Notes: generated by a model from the sequence alone, not told the origin. Positions 39,407 to 48,334 are shown, counted from the stretch's first letter. The stretch is DNA of 64,000 nucleotides from Paraburkholderia translucens (GCF_020881035.1 NZ_JAJITC010000005.1:1-64000); one strand, 5' to 3'. Made by a program: numbers and translations.

Positions 39407-40501
39407 ATGGCCAATCGAATCCCGCGAACCTTTCTGAAAACCGTCTTTCTGCTCAGGAGCGCGTTGCTCGCCGCGGTGCTGGCATTCGCATCGTCCCAGG
39501 CTCACGCGGATAAACCCGCCGTGATCCGCATCGGCGTCGCGCAGCAAGGCGCCGGCGATCCGCCGACGTTCGGCGGTTCGCCCGCTGCCACCGTGCAACA
39601 GCTTCAGTTGCTCGAAAAAGAATTCGCCGCCGACGGCATCAAGATCGAATGGCTTTTCTTCAAAGGCGCGGGTCCGGCTGTCAACGAAGCGATCGCCGAC
39701 AAATCGCTCGACTTCGCATTTCAAGGCGATCTGCCCTCCGTACTTGGCCGCGCAAACGGATTGAAAACGCGCATCCTGCTCGAATCGGGCGTGCGGGTCG
39801 GCGTGAAGTTCGCCGTGCCGCCGGACTCGCCCGTGCAGAGCGTGAAGGACCTGAAAGGCCGTCGCGTGTCGATTTTCCGCGGCACCAACCTGCAACTCGT
39901 CGCCGACAACGTGCTCGCCGCGAATCAGCTCGACGAGCGCGATCTGCGCGTGATCAATCTGGATTCAGCCAGCGCGCTCGCGGCCCTCTCGTCCAAAGGC
40001 GTCGACGCGTCGGTCAACGACTATCACCTCTACAAGCTGCGCGATCAGGGACTTGCGAAGATCATCTACGAATCGCAGACAGGCGGTCCTCAGTTCACGC
40101 GGCAATCGCATCTGCTCGTGCTCGACGATTTCGACCGCGCACATCCCGACATCGTGCAACGGGTCGTCAACGCGTTCGTCAAGGGCGCGCAGTGGTCGTC
40201 CGAGGAAGCGAACCGCGATGCACTTTTCAAGCTCTGGGAGAAAAGCGGCGTCAGCTACGCGTCGTGGCAGGCCGAGTTCGCGAACCAGACGCTCAAGTCG
40301 CGTAACTCGCCGCTGATCGATCCGTTCATCGTCGCGCGCTACAAGGCGGTGGCGAGCGATGCGCTGAAGCTCAAGCTGATCCGTCAGCCCGTCGTGGTCG
40401 ACGGCTGGTTCGAACCGCGCTACCTCGAAAACGCGTTGCATAGTCAGTCGCTCGAACATTACTGGACGCGCTACGACGCGCAAGGCAAACCCCTCGGCTG
40501 A
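39407..40501 (+). CDS. Aliphatic sulfonate-type ABC substrate-binding protein
   Basis: 364 residues with a signal peptide ending SQAHA, hence periplasmic. The mature part contains IRIGVAQQGAGDPPTFGGSP, LDFAFQGDLPSVLGRANGLKT and KGRRVSIFRGTNLQLV, the SsuA/NMT1-like fold. It heads a + strand operon with two permeases, an ATPase and an FMN monooxygenase. Copies of a promoter element lie upstream in a region divergent from sfnB. Its likely ligand is an alkanesulfonate or related sulfur compound. No ribosome site is seen; a 24-codon ORF overlaps its start. Confidence 0.9.
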   Translation: MANRIPRTFLKTVFLLRSALLAAVLAFASSQAHADKPAVIRIGVAQQGAGDPPTFGGSPAATVQQLQLLEKEFAADGIKIEWLFFKGAGPAVNEAIADKSLDFAFQGDLPSVLGRANGLKTRILLESGVRVGVKFAVPPDSPVQSVKDLKGRRVSIFRGTNLQLVADNVLAANQLDERDLRVINLDSASALAALSSKGVDASVNDYHLYKLRDQGLAKIIYESQTGGPQFTRQSHLLVLDDFDRAHPDIVQRVVNAFVKGAQWSSEEANRDALFKLWEKSGVSYASWQAEFANQTLKSRNSPLIDPFIVARYKAVASDALKLKLIRQPVVVDGWFEPRYLENALHSQSLEHYWTRYDAQGKPLG

Positions 40502-40514
40502 CCGGAGATCGACG

Positions 40515-41378
40515 ATGAGCAAGGCGCTTGGCGAATGGTCCTCGGCCGCGGCGCACGTCCCCGGGCGTGAGGCGAACGAAGCGAAGCCGCGAGCGAACGT
40601 CCATCGGCGCGCGCGGGCCGTCGGCTGGCAGATCGCGCCGTGGCTGCTGCCTGCGGCACTGTTTGCGCTGTGGAGCATCGGCTGCGAACGCGGCTGGATC
40701 GCGCCGCAAATCCTGCCGCCGCCGCAGATGGTGTTCGACACGCTATGCGAACTCGCGCGCAACGGCGACCTCGCGCACCATACGTTCGTGAGTCTTCAGC
40801 GCGTGCTGCTGGGCTTCGGCGCGGGCACGCTGGCCGGTTTGACGATTGGCGCGGCGCTCGGCCTGTCGCGCACGGTCGAATCGTACGTTCTGCCAGCGTT
40901 CAATGCGCTCGTGCAGATTCCCGTGCTCGGCTGGCTGCCGTTTCTGCTGCTGCTCGTCGGCGTGGGCGAGCCGCTCAAGTACATCCTGATCGCGCATGCC
41001 GCGCTCGTGCCCGTCACGCTCAGCACGATGCAGGGTTTTCGCCAGACGCCCGCTGCGCTCGATGAAGTCGCGCGCGTGTTCGCCTATGGCCGCTGGCAGC
41101 GTATCGCGTATGTGGTGCTGCCCGCCGCGGTGCCGACGCTCGCCACCGGGGTGCGGCTCGCATTCACGAAAGCGTGGCTCGCGCTGGTCGTGGTCGAATT
41201 GGTGGCGTCGTCGGAGGGGCTCGGCTACCTGATCGTCTATGGACGACAGCTTTTTCAACTCGATCTGGTCATGGCGGCCGTCGTGATCGTCGGCGCGATC
41301 GGCTTTGCAATCAACCGTCTGCTCGATGCGCTCGAAGCGCGGCTGCGGCGCGGCCAACCTTCGGCGTTTCGCGAGTAG
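40515..41378 (+). CDS. Sulfonate-type ABC transporter permease (1)
   Basis: 287 residues with six hydrophobic segments and the EAA-loop region LDEVARVFAYGRWQRIAYVVLPAAVPTLATGVRLAFTKAW. GGAG precedes the ATG by seven bases. It lies 13 bp after the binding protein gene. A second permease gene follows after 23 bp, unlike the usual single-permease SsuABC layout, so the channel may be a heterodimer or the two may serve different receptors. Confidence 0.9.
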   Translation: MSKALGEWSSAAAHVPGREANEAKPRANVHRRARAVGWQIAPWLLPAALFALWSIGCERGWIAPQILPPPQMVFDTLCELARNGDLAHHTFVSLQRVLLGFGAGTLAGLTIGAALGLSRTVESYVLPAFNALVQIPVLGWLPFLLLLVGVGEPLKYILIAHAALVPVTLSTMQGFRQTPAALDEVARVFAYGRWQRIAYVVLPAAVPTLATGVRLAFTKAWLALVVVELVASSEGLGYLIVYGRQLFQLDLVMAAVVIVGAIGFAINRLLDALEARLRRGQPSAFRE

Positions 41379-41401
41379 GCGCTTCGTCTCAGGATTCTTT
41401 C

Positions 41402-42301
41402 ATGCCGCTCACTTCGGTTTCCGACGCGCTGCACCGCTTTTTCGAGCCACGGCGAAGCGCTCCCCCGCCATGCAGTTGCGAGGCGCCTGCCCGGCCGCCT
41501 CGCGTGGCAGCGCTCAGGAGCCGACTTGATACCGTGAACTGGCGCGGGCTCGTGCTGCCGCTCGCGTTGTTCGCGCTATGGTGGCTCGTGTCGGCGCTAC
41601 ACCTCGTCAAAAGCGGCCTGCTCGTGAGCCCCGGCGACGTCGCACATACCGCGTGGCAGCAGATCAAAAGCGGCGCATTGCTGCGCGCGCTGTCGGCTTC
41701 GCTCGCGCGCGAGGCGAGCGGCTTCGTGATCGGCACCGCGGGTGGCCTGCTGCTCGGCTCGGCGCTCGGGCTTTCGCGCATTGCGACACGCCTGATCGGT
41801 CCGAGCTTCGATACGTTCAAGCAAATCTCCCTGTTCGCATGGATCCCGCTGATCTCCGTCTGGTTCGGTCTCGGCGACATGGCGAAAGTCGTGTTTCTGT
41901 CGCTCGCGGCGTTGTTGCCTGTCGCCGCACATACCTGCGACGGCATCCACGCGGTGCCGCGCCGCTACATCGAGGTCGCGCGCGCGTTGCGCTACTCGCG
42001 AATCCAGCTGATCCGCTATGTGATTCTCCCGGCCGCATTGCCGACAATCTTCACTGGCATCTATCTAGGGTTGATCTATTCGTGGCTCGCCACGCTCGGC
42101 GCCGAGTATCTGCTGGTCGCGGGCAGCGGCATCGGCAACACGCTGATCGACGGCAGCGAGCAGTTCAGGATGGACCTCGTGCTGTTCGGCATCATCGTGG
42201 TCGGGGTGACCGGCTGGGCGCTCAATGCGCTCGCCCGAGGCGTCGAGAGGCGCGTGGTGGCGCGCAGAAGCGGCGCGCCGCGGGAACGCTCCGTCGCTTG
42301 A
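41402..42301 (+). CDS. Sulfonate-type ABC transporter permease (2)
   Basis: 299 residues. A Pro/Cys-rich N-terminal tail of about 50 residues precedes six hydrophobic segments and the EAA-loop region YIEVARALRYSRIQLIRYVILPAALPTIFTGIYLGLIYSW. The start is the ATG after TTTC at 41402; the long upstream extension of the frame overlaps permease 1 and is rejected. It is paralogous to the preceding permease but clearly diverged. Followed 27 bp later by the ATPase gene. Confidence 0.88.
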   Translation: MPLTSVSDALHRFFEPRRSAPPPCSCEAPARPPRVAALRSRLDTVNWRGLVLPLALFALWWLVSALHLVKSGLLVSPGDVAHTAWQQIKSGALLRALSASLAREASGFVIGTAGGLLLGSALGLSRIATRLIGPSFDTFKQISLFAWIPLISVWFGLGDMAKVVFLSLAALLPVAAHTCDGIHAVPRRYIEVARALRYSRIQLIRYVILPAALPTIFTGIYLGLIYSWLATLGAEYLLVAGSGIGNTLIDGSEQFRMDLVLFGIIVVGVTGWALNALARGVERRVVARRSGAPRERSVA

Positions 42302-42328
42302 GGCCGCTCATCAACAGGAAACGAATCC

Positions 42329-43114
42329 ATGACCACCACTGTTCCGGAAGGCATCCGCATACGCGGCGTCAGCAAGCACTACGCACGGCAGCACGCCACG
42401 GCCGACGACCTGCTCGTTCTCGACGACATTTCACTCGACATCGCAGCCGGCGAATTCGTCAGCGTGCTCGGCGCGAGCGGCTGCGGCAAGTCCACGCTGC
42501 TGAGGCTCGTCGCGGGACTCGACATCGACTATCGCGGCGACATCCTCGTCGACGGCGAGCGCGTGCTCGATACGTCGCTCGAACGCGGCATCGTATTCCA
42601 GGATCACCGGCTGTTTCCATGGCTGACGGCGTCGCAAAACATCCTCGCCGCACTGCGCAACGCGCCGCTTTCGCCGCAACAGAAGCGCGCAGCGGTCGCG
42701 GAACACGTCGCGCTCGTCGGCTTGCAAGGTTTCGAGCACGCTTATCCGCATCAGCTGTCGGGGGGCATGGCTCAACGCGTGGCGATCGCGCGCGGACTCG
42801 TGAATCGCCCGCGCGTTCTGTTGCTCGACGAACCGTTCGGCGCGCTCGACGCCCTCACCCGCGCGCGGCTGCAGAGCGAACTGCAACGGATCTGGGAGCG
42901 CGAGCGGATCACGATGATCCTCGTCACGCACGATGTCGACGAAGCGATCCAACTTGGCGATCGCGTGGTGACGATGGCGCCGCGCCCCGGACGAATCAAA
43001 CGGATCACGCATGTCGGCCTGCCGCGGCCGCGCGATCGCAGCGATCCGCTTTTCGTACAGCTGCGCGAGCAGATCCTCGCGGATTTCTCCGAGCGAGCCG
43101 GCAACGCAGGCTGA
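42329..43114 (+). CDS. Sulfonate-type ABC transporter ATP-binding protein (SsuB-like)
   Basis: 261 residues. Walker A GASGCGKST, signature QLSGGMAQRVAIARGL, Walker B VLLLDEPFGALD and the LVTHDVDEAIQLGDRV switch are intact. AGGAAA precedes the ATG. As the only ATPase of the operon it should energise both adjacent permeases. The next gene is an FMN monooxygenase that probably uses the imported compound. Confidence 0.93.
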   Translation: MTTTVPEGIRIRGVSKHYARQHATADDLLVLDDISLDIAAGEFVSVLGASGCGKSTLLRLVAGLDIDYRGDILVDGERVLDTSLERGIVFQDHRLFPWLTASQNILAALRNAPLSPQQKRAAVAEHVALVGLQGFEHAYPHQLSGGMAQRVAIARGLVNRPRVLLLDEPFGALDALTRARLQSELQRIWERERITMILVTHDVDEAIQLGDRVVTMAPRPGRIKRITHVGLPRPRDRSDPLFVQLREQILADFSERAGNAG

Positions 43115-43165
43115 CCTCGACCGTTGTAAGAACCTTCCCTCAACGTCCGTCACAAGGAGCGAGCA

Positions 43166-44548
43166 GTGAGCGCAGCATCGCAACAAAAACGACAGATGAG
43201 CCTCGGCGCATTCCTGATGGAGACGGGCCACCACATCGCCGCATGGCGTCATCCCGACACGCATGCAGCGGGTGGCCTCGACTTCGCCCACTATGCGCAC
43301 CTCGCGCGCATCGCCGAGCGCGCGAAGTTCGATGCGATCTTCTTTGCGGACAGCGTCAGCGTGCGCGACACGCATCTGCCGTCGCTGTCGCGCACCGCAC
43401 GCGCCGATCACTTCGAACCGTTGACGCTGCTCTCCGCACTGTCGGTCGTGACGGAGCGCATCGGACTGATCGCAACCGTGTCGACCAGCTTCAACGAGCC
43501 CTACAACGTCGCGCGCAAATTCGCTTCACTCGATCATTTGAGCGGCGGCCGTTCGGGTTGGAACCTCGTCACGTCCAGCACGGAAACGGAAGCGCACAAC
43601 TTCAGTCGGGACAAGCACCTCGATCATGCGGTGCGCTACGAGCGCGCCAAAGAGTTCTATGACGTGGTCGCAGGTCTGTGGGACAGCTGGGAAGACGACG
43701 CGTTCGTACGCGACAAGGCGAGCGGCATCTATTTCGACGCCGACAAGCTGCACGTGCTCGGCCATCGCGGCAAACACTTCAGCGTACGCGGACCGTTGAA
43801 CGTCGCGCGCTCGCCGCAGGGCTGGCCGGTAGTCGTGCAGGCGGGCGCCTCTGAAGCCGGGCGCGAGCTGGCCGCGCAGACGGCCGATGTGATTTTCGTC
43901 GCGCATCAGACGCTCGACGAAGCGCAGCAGTTCTATCGCGACGTCAAAGGACGCCTCGCGCGCTACGGACGCGCGCCCGAGCATCTGAAGATCATGCCGG
44001 GCATCTTTCCGGTGATAGGCAAGACGCAGCAGGAAGCGCGCGACAAGTTCGACGCGTTGCAGGATCTGATCGATCCGGCGGTCGGCCTCGCGTTGCTGTC
44101 GAACATGTCCGGCGGCATGGACCTGTCGCAATACCCTGTCGACGGCCCGGTGCCGGATCTGCCCGAAACCAATGGCGGCAAAAGCCGGCAGCGGCTGCTG
44201 CTCGACCTCGCGCGGCGCGACAATCTGACGATCCGCGAACTGTATCTGCGCATCGCGGGCGCGCGCGGGCATCAACAGGTGATCGGCACGCCGCAGAGCA
44301 TCGCCGACCAGTTGCAGCAATGGTTCGAGGAAGAAGGCGCGGACGGCTTCAACATCATGTCGCCGTGGCTGCCGGGCGGGCTCAGCGAATTCGCCGATAC
44401 CGTCGTACCCGAATTGCAGCGACGTGGACTCTTTCGCACTGAGTACACGGGCCGCACGCTGCGCGAGCATCTGGGGCTGCCGCGTCCGCTCAATCGCTAC
44501 ACCCGGACGGCGCGGGAGCGCGGCCAACACGCGGTGGCCGCTTCCTGA
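43166..44548 (+). CDS. NtaA/SnaA/DszA-family FMN-dependent monooxygenase (3)
   Basis: 460 residues starting at GTG 43166, preceded by AGGAG. Same family as the genes at 34729 and 36127, and closest to the former: LGAFLMETGHHIAAWRHPDTHA, EPYNVARKFASLDHLSGGRSGWNLVTSS and VVQAGASEAGRELAAQTADV are nearly shared. It ends the + strand sulfonate operon. Likely a reduced-flavin-dependent enzyme that oxidises or desulfonates the imported substrate. The neighbouring convergent gene is a cytochrome. Confidence 0.92.
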   Translation: MSAASQQKRQMSLGAFLMETGHHIAAWRHPDTHAAGGLDFAHYAHLARIAERAKFDAIFFADSVSVRDTHLPSLSRTARADHFEPLTLLSALSVVTERIGLIATVSTSFNEPYNVARKFASLDHLSGGRSGWNLVTSSTETEAHNFSRDKHLDHAVRYERAKEFYDVVAGLWDSWEDDAFVRDKASGIYFDADKLHVLGHRGKHFSVRGPLNVARSPQGWPVVVQAGASEAGRELAAQTADVIFVAHQTLDEAQQFYRDVKGRLARYGRAPEHLKIMPGIFPVIGKTQQEARDKFDALQDLIDPAVGLALLSNMSGGMDLSQYPVDGPVPDLPETNGGKSRQRLLLDLARRDNLTIRELYLRIAGARGHQQVIGTPQSIADQLQQWFEEEGADGFNIMSPWLPGGLSEFADTVVPELQRRGLFRTEYTGRTLREHLGLPRPLNRYTRTARERGQHAVAAS

Positions 44549-44592
44549 GCGGTACGCCGGCGAGCGAGGGGACAAGCCGCCGGCACTCGCTG

Positions 44593-45213
44593 TCAAAGTT
44601 TGCCGGGCCGCGGGTCCGGCACGAAGCCATCGCGGTTGGGCATGCGGATGGCGGCAAGCGACTGCGCGTCGAGACGCGCATCGTCCGGCACGATGCCGTT
44701 GCGGTTCAATATCCATGCGCTGAGCGCGTACACCTCATCGGCGCTCAGTGACTGCGGCGCGTTATAGGGCATCGCCCGGCGGATATAGTCGAACAGCGTC
44801 GTCGCATAGGGCCAGTAGCTGCCGACCGTGCGCTTCGGATTCGCGCTCGCGAGTGTGCCCGCTCCGCCGACCAGTTGGTCGCCGATCACCCCCTCCCCTT
44901 TCGCGCCATGACAGGCCGCGCATTTCGCCGCGAAAATGCGGCCGCCCGAAGCGACGTCGCCGCTGCCATCGGGCAAGCCACGGCCGTCCGGCGCGACGTC
45001 GATATTCCATGCGCTCAAATCGGTTTCGCCGATGGGCTTGCCGATGGCGTCGATGGATGAGCGCCAGCCCGTTTGCGCGGCCGTGGACTGCGCGTCGCGC
45101 GTTGCATTGAACGAAGAGGAGCAACCCGCGACCAGACTGCTAACCGTGAGCACCGCCAGCAGAGCGCGGGTCACTCTGGATACCGTGGCAACGGGCAGGA
45201 CAGGCTCATGCAT
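44593..45213 (-). CDS. Lipoprotein cytochrome c (sulfite dehydrogenase partner)
   Basis: 206 residues. A lipoprotein signal with lipobox LVAGC (Cys31) tethers it to the membrane on the periplasmic side. One haem c motif CAACH lies at 98-102, with a likely axial Met in RRAMPYNAP. It overlaps the SoxC-like gene by 8 bp, so it is translationally coupled and probably takes electrons from sulfite oxidation to the respiratory chain. The family resembles SorB/SoxD-type cytochromes. Confidence 0.88.
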   Translation of the reverse strand: MHEPVLPVATVSRVTRALLAVLTVSSLVAGCSSSFNATRDAQSTAAQTGWRSSIDAIGKPIGETDLSAWNIDVAPDGRGLPDGSGDVASGGRIFAAKCAACHGAKGEGVIGDQLVGGAGTLASANPKRTVGSYWPYATTLFDYIRRAMPYNAPQSLSADEVYALSAWILNRNGIVPDDARLDAQSLAAIRMPNRDGFVPDPRPGKL

Positions 45214-46495
45214 TTTTCACGCTCCCGTCCGCTTCGATGCGCCACTGTTGAATGCCGTTGTAGTGATAGTTCGAATTCAATCCGCGCGCCGCGACGAGCG
45301 CCTCGCGCGTCGGTTGCACGTATCCGGTGGAATCCGTGGCGCGCGACAGGATCGCGGTCGGCGCGCCATTCCACACGAAGCCGGCCTGGAAACGCGTCAA
45401 CGCGCGATCGCGCGCAGGCCCATCGAGCACCGCGGCTTGCCACGTCGCGCCGCCATCGGTCGATACCTCGACCTTGCGGATCGCTCCGCGCCCCGACCAG
45501 GCGAGACCAACGATCGGATAGAAGCCCTGCACTGTCAGCCGTTGTCCCGCGGACGGCCGCGTGATCACCGACTTCGCGTCCATCTCGAACACGAACTGAC
45601 GCGCACGCCCGTCGGGCAGGACGCCCGTGTACTTCGACGTTTCCTCGCGCGTCTGCAACGGCGCTTCGACGACCTTCAGCCGCCGCAGCCATTTCACGTT
45701 CGTATTGCCCTCGAAACCCGGCACGATCAGACGCAGCGGATAGCCGTTCTCGGGCCGCAGGCGCTCGCCGTTCTGCGCATAGACGACGAGCGCGCGCTCG
45801 AGAATCCGCTCGAGCGGCAGACTGCGCGTCATGGCGGCAGCGTCCCCGCCTTCGGCGAGCAGCCATTGCGGCGTCGTGCCGTCGCTTGCCGGCGTGCGTG
45901 CCCCGACCGCTTCGAGCAGCGTCGAGAGTCTGACGCCCGTCCACTCGCAACAGGACAGCAGGCCGTGCGTGATCTGTACCGGCAGGCCACTCGGTCCTTT
46001 CCACTCGCTCGCCGTGTTGCCCGAGCATTCGAGAAAATGAATGCGCGACTCCGAAGGCAAGCGCAACAGGTCGTCCATCGTGAAGAGCTTCGGCTCGCGA
46101 ACGAGACTGTGAATCACGAGCCGGTGCGCGTCGGGATCGATGTCGGGCACTCCCGCGTGATGCCGCTCGTACACGAGTCCGTTCGGCGTGATCGAACCAT
46201 GCAGATCCGCGAGCGGCGTCAACGACGATGCGGCACCCGGCATCGGCCACGCCCGCGCGGCACGGCGAACGACATCCGCTTCATGCGGCGACGGCAGCCC
46301 ATAAGGGTGTTCGAGAATCGGTGCACCAGGTTTGCGCGTCCAGGCGTCGACGTCCAAGGGCTTTAGCAGCGTCGCGGCCTTCAGATTCGGTGCGGCCAGT
46401 GCGGACAGCGCGAGGCCGCCCAGTAGGCGCCGGCGCGGCGACGCGGGTCGCGACGCATCATGCGCATCGCTCGTCATACGTGAATGTCGCGGCAT
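45206..46495 (-). CDS. Sulfite dehydrogenase, molybdopterin subunit (SoxC/SorA-like)
   Basis: 429 residues. A Tat-type signal (Arg-rich SPRRRLLGGLAL) targets the folded enzyme to the periplasm. The sulfite oxidase fold includes the molybdenum-ligand Cys157 in ECSGNTASEW and the dimerisation domain ending VYYHYNG-like residues near the C-terminus. A start at 46477 is also possible; 46495 lies two bases from the TauD stop. Such enzymes convert sulfite to sulfate and feed electrons to cytochrome c. It follows a TauD-type dioxygenase gene, which would produce sulfite. Confidence 0.9.
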   Translation of the reverse strand: MPRHSRMTSDAHDASRPASPRRRLLGGLALSALAAPNLKAATLLKPLDVDAWTRKPGAPILEHPYGLPSPHEADVVRRAARAWPMPGAASSLTPLADLHGSITPNGLVYERHHAGVPDIDPDAHRLVIHSLVREPKLFTMDDLLRLPSESRIHFLECSGNTASEWKGPSGLPVQITHGLLSCCEWTGVRLSTLLEAVGARTPASDGTTPQWLLAEGGDAAAMTRSLPLERILERALVVYAQNGERLRPENGYPLRLIVPGFEGNTNVKWLRRLKVVEAPLQTREETSKYTGVLPDGRARQFVFEMDAKSVITRPSAGQRLTVQGFYPIVGLAWSGRGAIRKVEVSTDGGATWQAAVLDGPARDRALTRFQAGFVWNGAPTAILSRATDSTGYVQPTREALVAARGLNSNYHYNGIQQWRIEADGSVKNA

Positions 46496-46496
46496 C

Positions 46497-47444
46497 TCAG
46501 TTCAGTGCAAGCGCTGTCGCCGCCCCCACCGGCGAGCCTTCCAGCGCTACCGACGCGCGTCCGTCCGGCCCGACCGGCACGTCGCCGACGAGCGTCGTGC
46601 GGTATAGCTGGCGATCGAAATCGAGGTCGAAGATGTCGGTCGGCGCGAGATGCGCGGTCGTCCGATTGTCCCAGAACGCCACGCTGCCGGCTTCCCATTT
46701 GAAGCGGACCGTGAACTCCGGCCGCGTCACGTGCTCCCACAGCAGTTCGAGCAGCAGCTGGCTTTCTCGTGGCGTGAGCCCGGATATCTGTTTCAGGAAG
46801 CCCGGGCTCACGTATAGCGCGCGCTCGCCCGTTTCGGGATGCACGCGCACGAGCGGGTGTTCACTCACCAGCGTATGCCGGCCGACCGCCTCGGCAAATG
46901 AATCAGTGCCTTTCACGCCCTGCGGCGGCGCGAACCGATGTATGCCGCGCAGACCATCGACGAATTTGCGCAACGGCTCCGAAAGTTTGTCGTATGCGAC
47001 GACGAGATTGGTCCATTGTGTGTCGCCGCCGTACGGCGGGATCGTCACGCCACGCAGAATCGACGCGAACGGTGGATTCACGGCCGCCGTGACGTCGGTG
47101 TGCCAGCCGGTCCATGGCCGCAACAGCGGTTGTCCTTCGAAGCGCGTCGCCTGACGAAACTTCGAGATCGAGTAAATCTGCGGATGGCCGTCGACATGAC
47201 CGAACACCGGATGCCCGACCGTCAGTTCGCCAAACTGGGCAGAAAAGACAACGTGCTGCTCGTGGTTCAGGAACTGCTCGCGGAAGAACACGACTCGCCA
47301 CTTCAGCAACGCTGCGCGGATCGCGCGAATCTGCTTCGTATCGAGCGGCCGTGTCAGGTCCACTCCGCTAATCAGCGCGCCAATATGCGCTGACAGCGGG
47401 CTAACGTGGACGTTAGCTTCATCCTCGATCGGGGCTGCACTCAT
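46497..47444 (-). CDS. TauD/TfdA-family Fe(II)/2-oxoglutarate dioxygenase (second copy)
   Basis: 315 residues. Metal ligands H115 and D117 (WHTD) and distal H265 (RTTAHLAP), with an Arg at about 282 for 2-oxoglutarate. AGGAGA before the ATG at 47444 decides the start. It leads an operon with the SoxC-like and cytochrome genes, so alpha-hydroxylation of a sulfonate or sulfate ester and disposal of the sulfite appear joined. It is only distantly like the copy at 4917. A 57-bp conserved promoter element lies 60-120 bp upstream. Confidence 0.92.
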   Translation of the reverse strand: MSAAPIEDEANVHVSPLSAHIGALISGVDLTRPLDTKQIRAIRAALLKWRVVFFREQFLNHEQHVVFSAQFGELTVGHPVFGHVDGHPQIYSISKFRQATRFEGQPLLRPWTGWHTDVTAAVNPPFASILRGVTIPPYGGDTQWTNLVVAYDKLSEPLRKFVDGLRGIHRFAPPQGVKGTDSFAEAVGRHTLVSEHPLVRVHPETGERALYVSPGFLKQISGLTPRESQLLLELLWEHVTRPEFTVRFKWEAGSVAFWDNRTTAHLAPTDIFDLDFDRQLYRTTLVGDVPVGPDGRASVALEGSPVGAATALALN

Positions 47445-47504
47445 CGTCGTTCTCCTTGATTGGGGGCGCTCGCCGCGCGATGCCGCACACGGCTGACATC
47501 GGGG

Positions 47505-47561
47505 CAGTATAAGGATGCGCCGTTGCGCCGATAACAACCGATTTGCGCTTTGGTTATTCGC
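47505..47561 (-). promoter_or_regulatory. 57-bp conserved promoter element, copy A (TauD-SoxC operon)
   Basis: Nearly the same as 39232-39288. On the minus strand TATACT (47506-47511), a 17-bp spacer, and TTATCG (47529-47534) as a weak -35. GATAAC and GTTATTCGC arms flank the -35 region. It is consistent with activation by one LysR-type regulator. Confidence 0.7.
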
Positions 47562-47704
47562 AGGGATGTAATGCGAGGCAAGCCTGGAAGATGGTGTCGT
47601 GCGCGCGGTCGAACGAGCGGGCCGGTGCGGGAATCTCGCGACGTAGACGCTCCATTTCGTTGCTGGCCGCCGCCGATCGCCCGGCGGCCAGCCTCGCGGT
47701 GATC

Positions 47705-48245
47705 TCAGAGATCGCCGATCGACAGTGGCAATTGCGGTTCGCTGACGCCCCCGGCATTGATCAGCCTGACGTAAGCCACATATCTCGCTTCAGCGAGCGT
47801 CTGAGCCGCCACCAAACTCCCGGGAAGCGGGGCCCTCAATTCGTTCGGCAAGATATCCGTCAGCAACTGCTGATAGAGCACCTGGGCCGCCGGATCGCGG
47901 TGACGGTTGTCGAGCTCCAGTTGCCCTGCCGTCGTCCCGTAGTCGTAGTACTCGAGCTGGCTTTGACCAGAAATGGTTGTCGACTCCGGCGCCCAGAACG
48001 AATAGGTGCCGAGCTTGTTCGCCTGGGTGCGCACGCCGATGATGTGCGTCGGCGTACTCGGCGGGTTCGGTATGTACGACTCGGGCAGTGTCTCGTCGGT
48101 CGTGAAAGTGACATAGGGCCGACCCGCCGCCGACTCGCTTTTCAGCATCGGAAGAAGATCGTGCCTGCCGCCGTACAACTGCGCGTATTCGCCAGTGAGC
48201 CAATTGCGACTGCCGCCGTTGTCTGAGCCGGCAACAGGAGGATGC
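47705..48245 (-). pseudogene. Sulfatase C-terminal fragment
   Basis: The frame reads NGGSRNWLTGEYAQLYGGRHDLLPMLKSESA, then PYVTFTTDETLPESY, IIGVRTQANKLGTYSFW and LRAPLPGSLVAAQTLAEARYVAY. This matches the C-terminal third of sulfatase-family proteins. The N-terminal part with the CxPSR modification site and most of the metal-binding region is missing, and no plausible start exists; the frame simply fades upstream near 48250. The residual protein could not hydrolyse sulfate esters. It adds to the sulfur theme. Confidence 0.65.
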
Positions 48246-48300
48246 GGGGAAGGTTGTGCGTTTGATGCTAGTTTCTTCTGCTCGCGAAGGAAGAGGAAAC

Positions 48301-48334
48301 GTCGAGATATGTGCGGTAGCGCACATATCTCGAC
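48301..48334. repeat. 34-bp perfect inverted repeat
   Basis: GTCGAGATATGTGCG, four bases (GTAG), then CGCACATATCTCGAC: 15 perfect pairs, 4-nt loop. It lies between the sulfatase fragment and the DUF4148 gene. There is no T tract, so it is not a simple terminator; operator, recombination site or end of an element are options. Confidence 0.9.

Noticed and set aside
41578..43662. Very long + strand ORF (694 codons) overlapping permease 2 and the ATPase
   Set aside because: An Arg/Ala-rich alternate frame of real genes; no motifs.
47554..47757. Small minus-strand ORF after the sulfatase fragment
   Set aside because: Its last 30 residues look plausible, but there is no ribosome site and it runs into the conserved promoter element.
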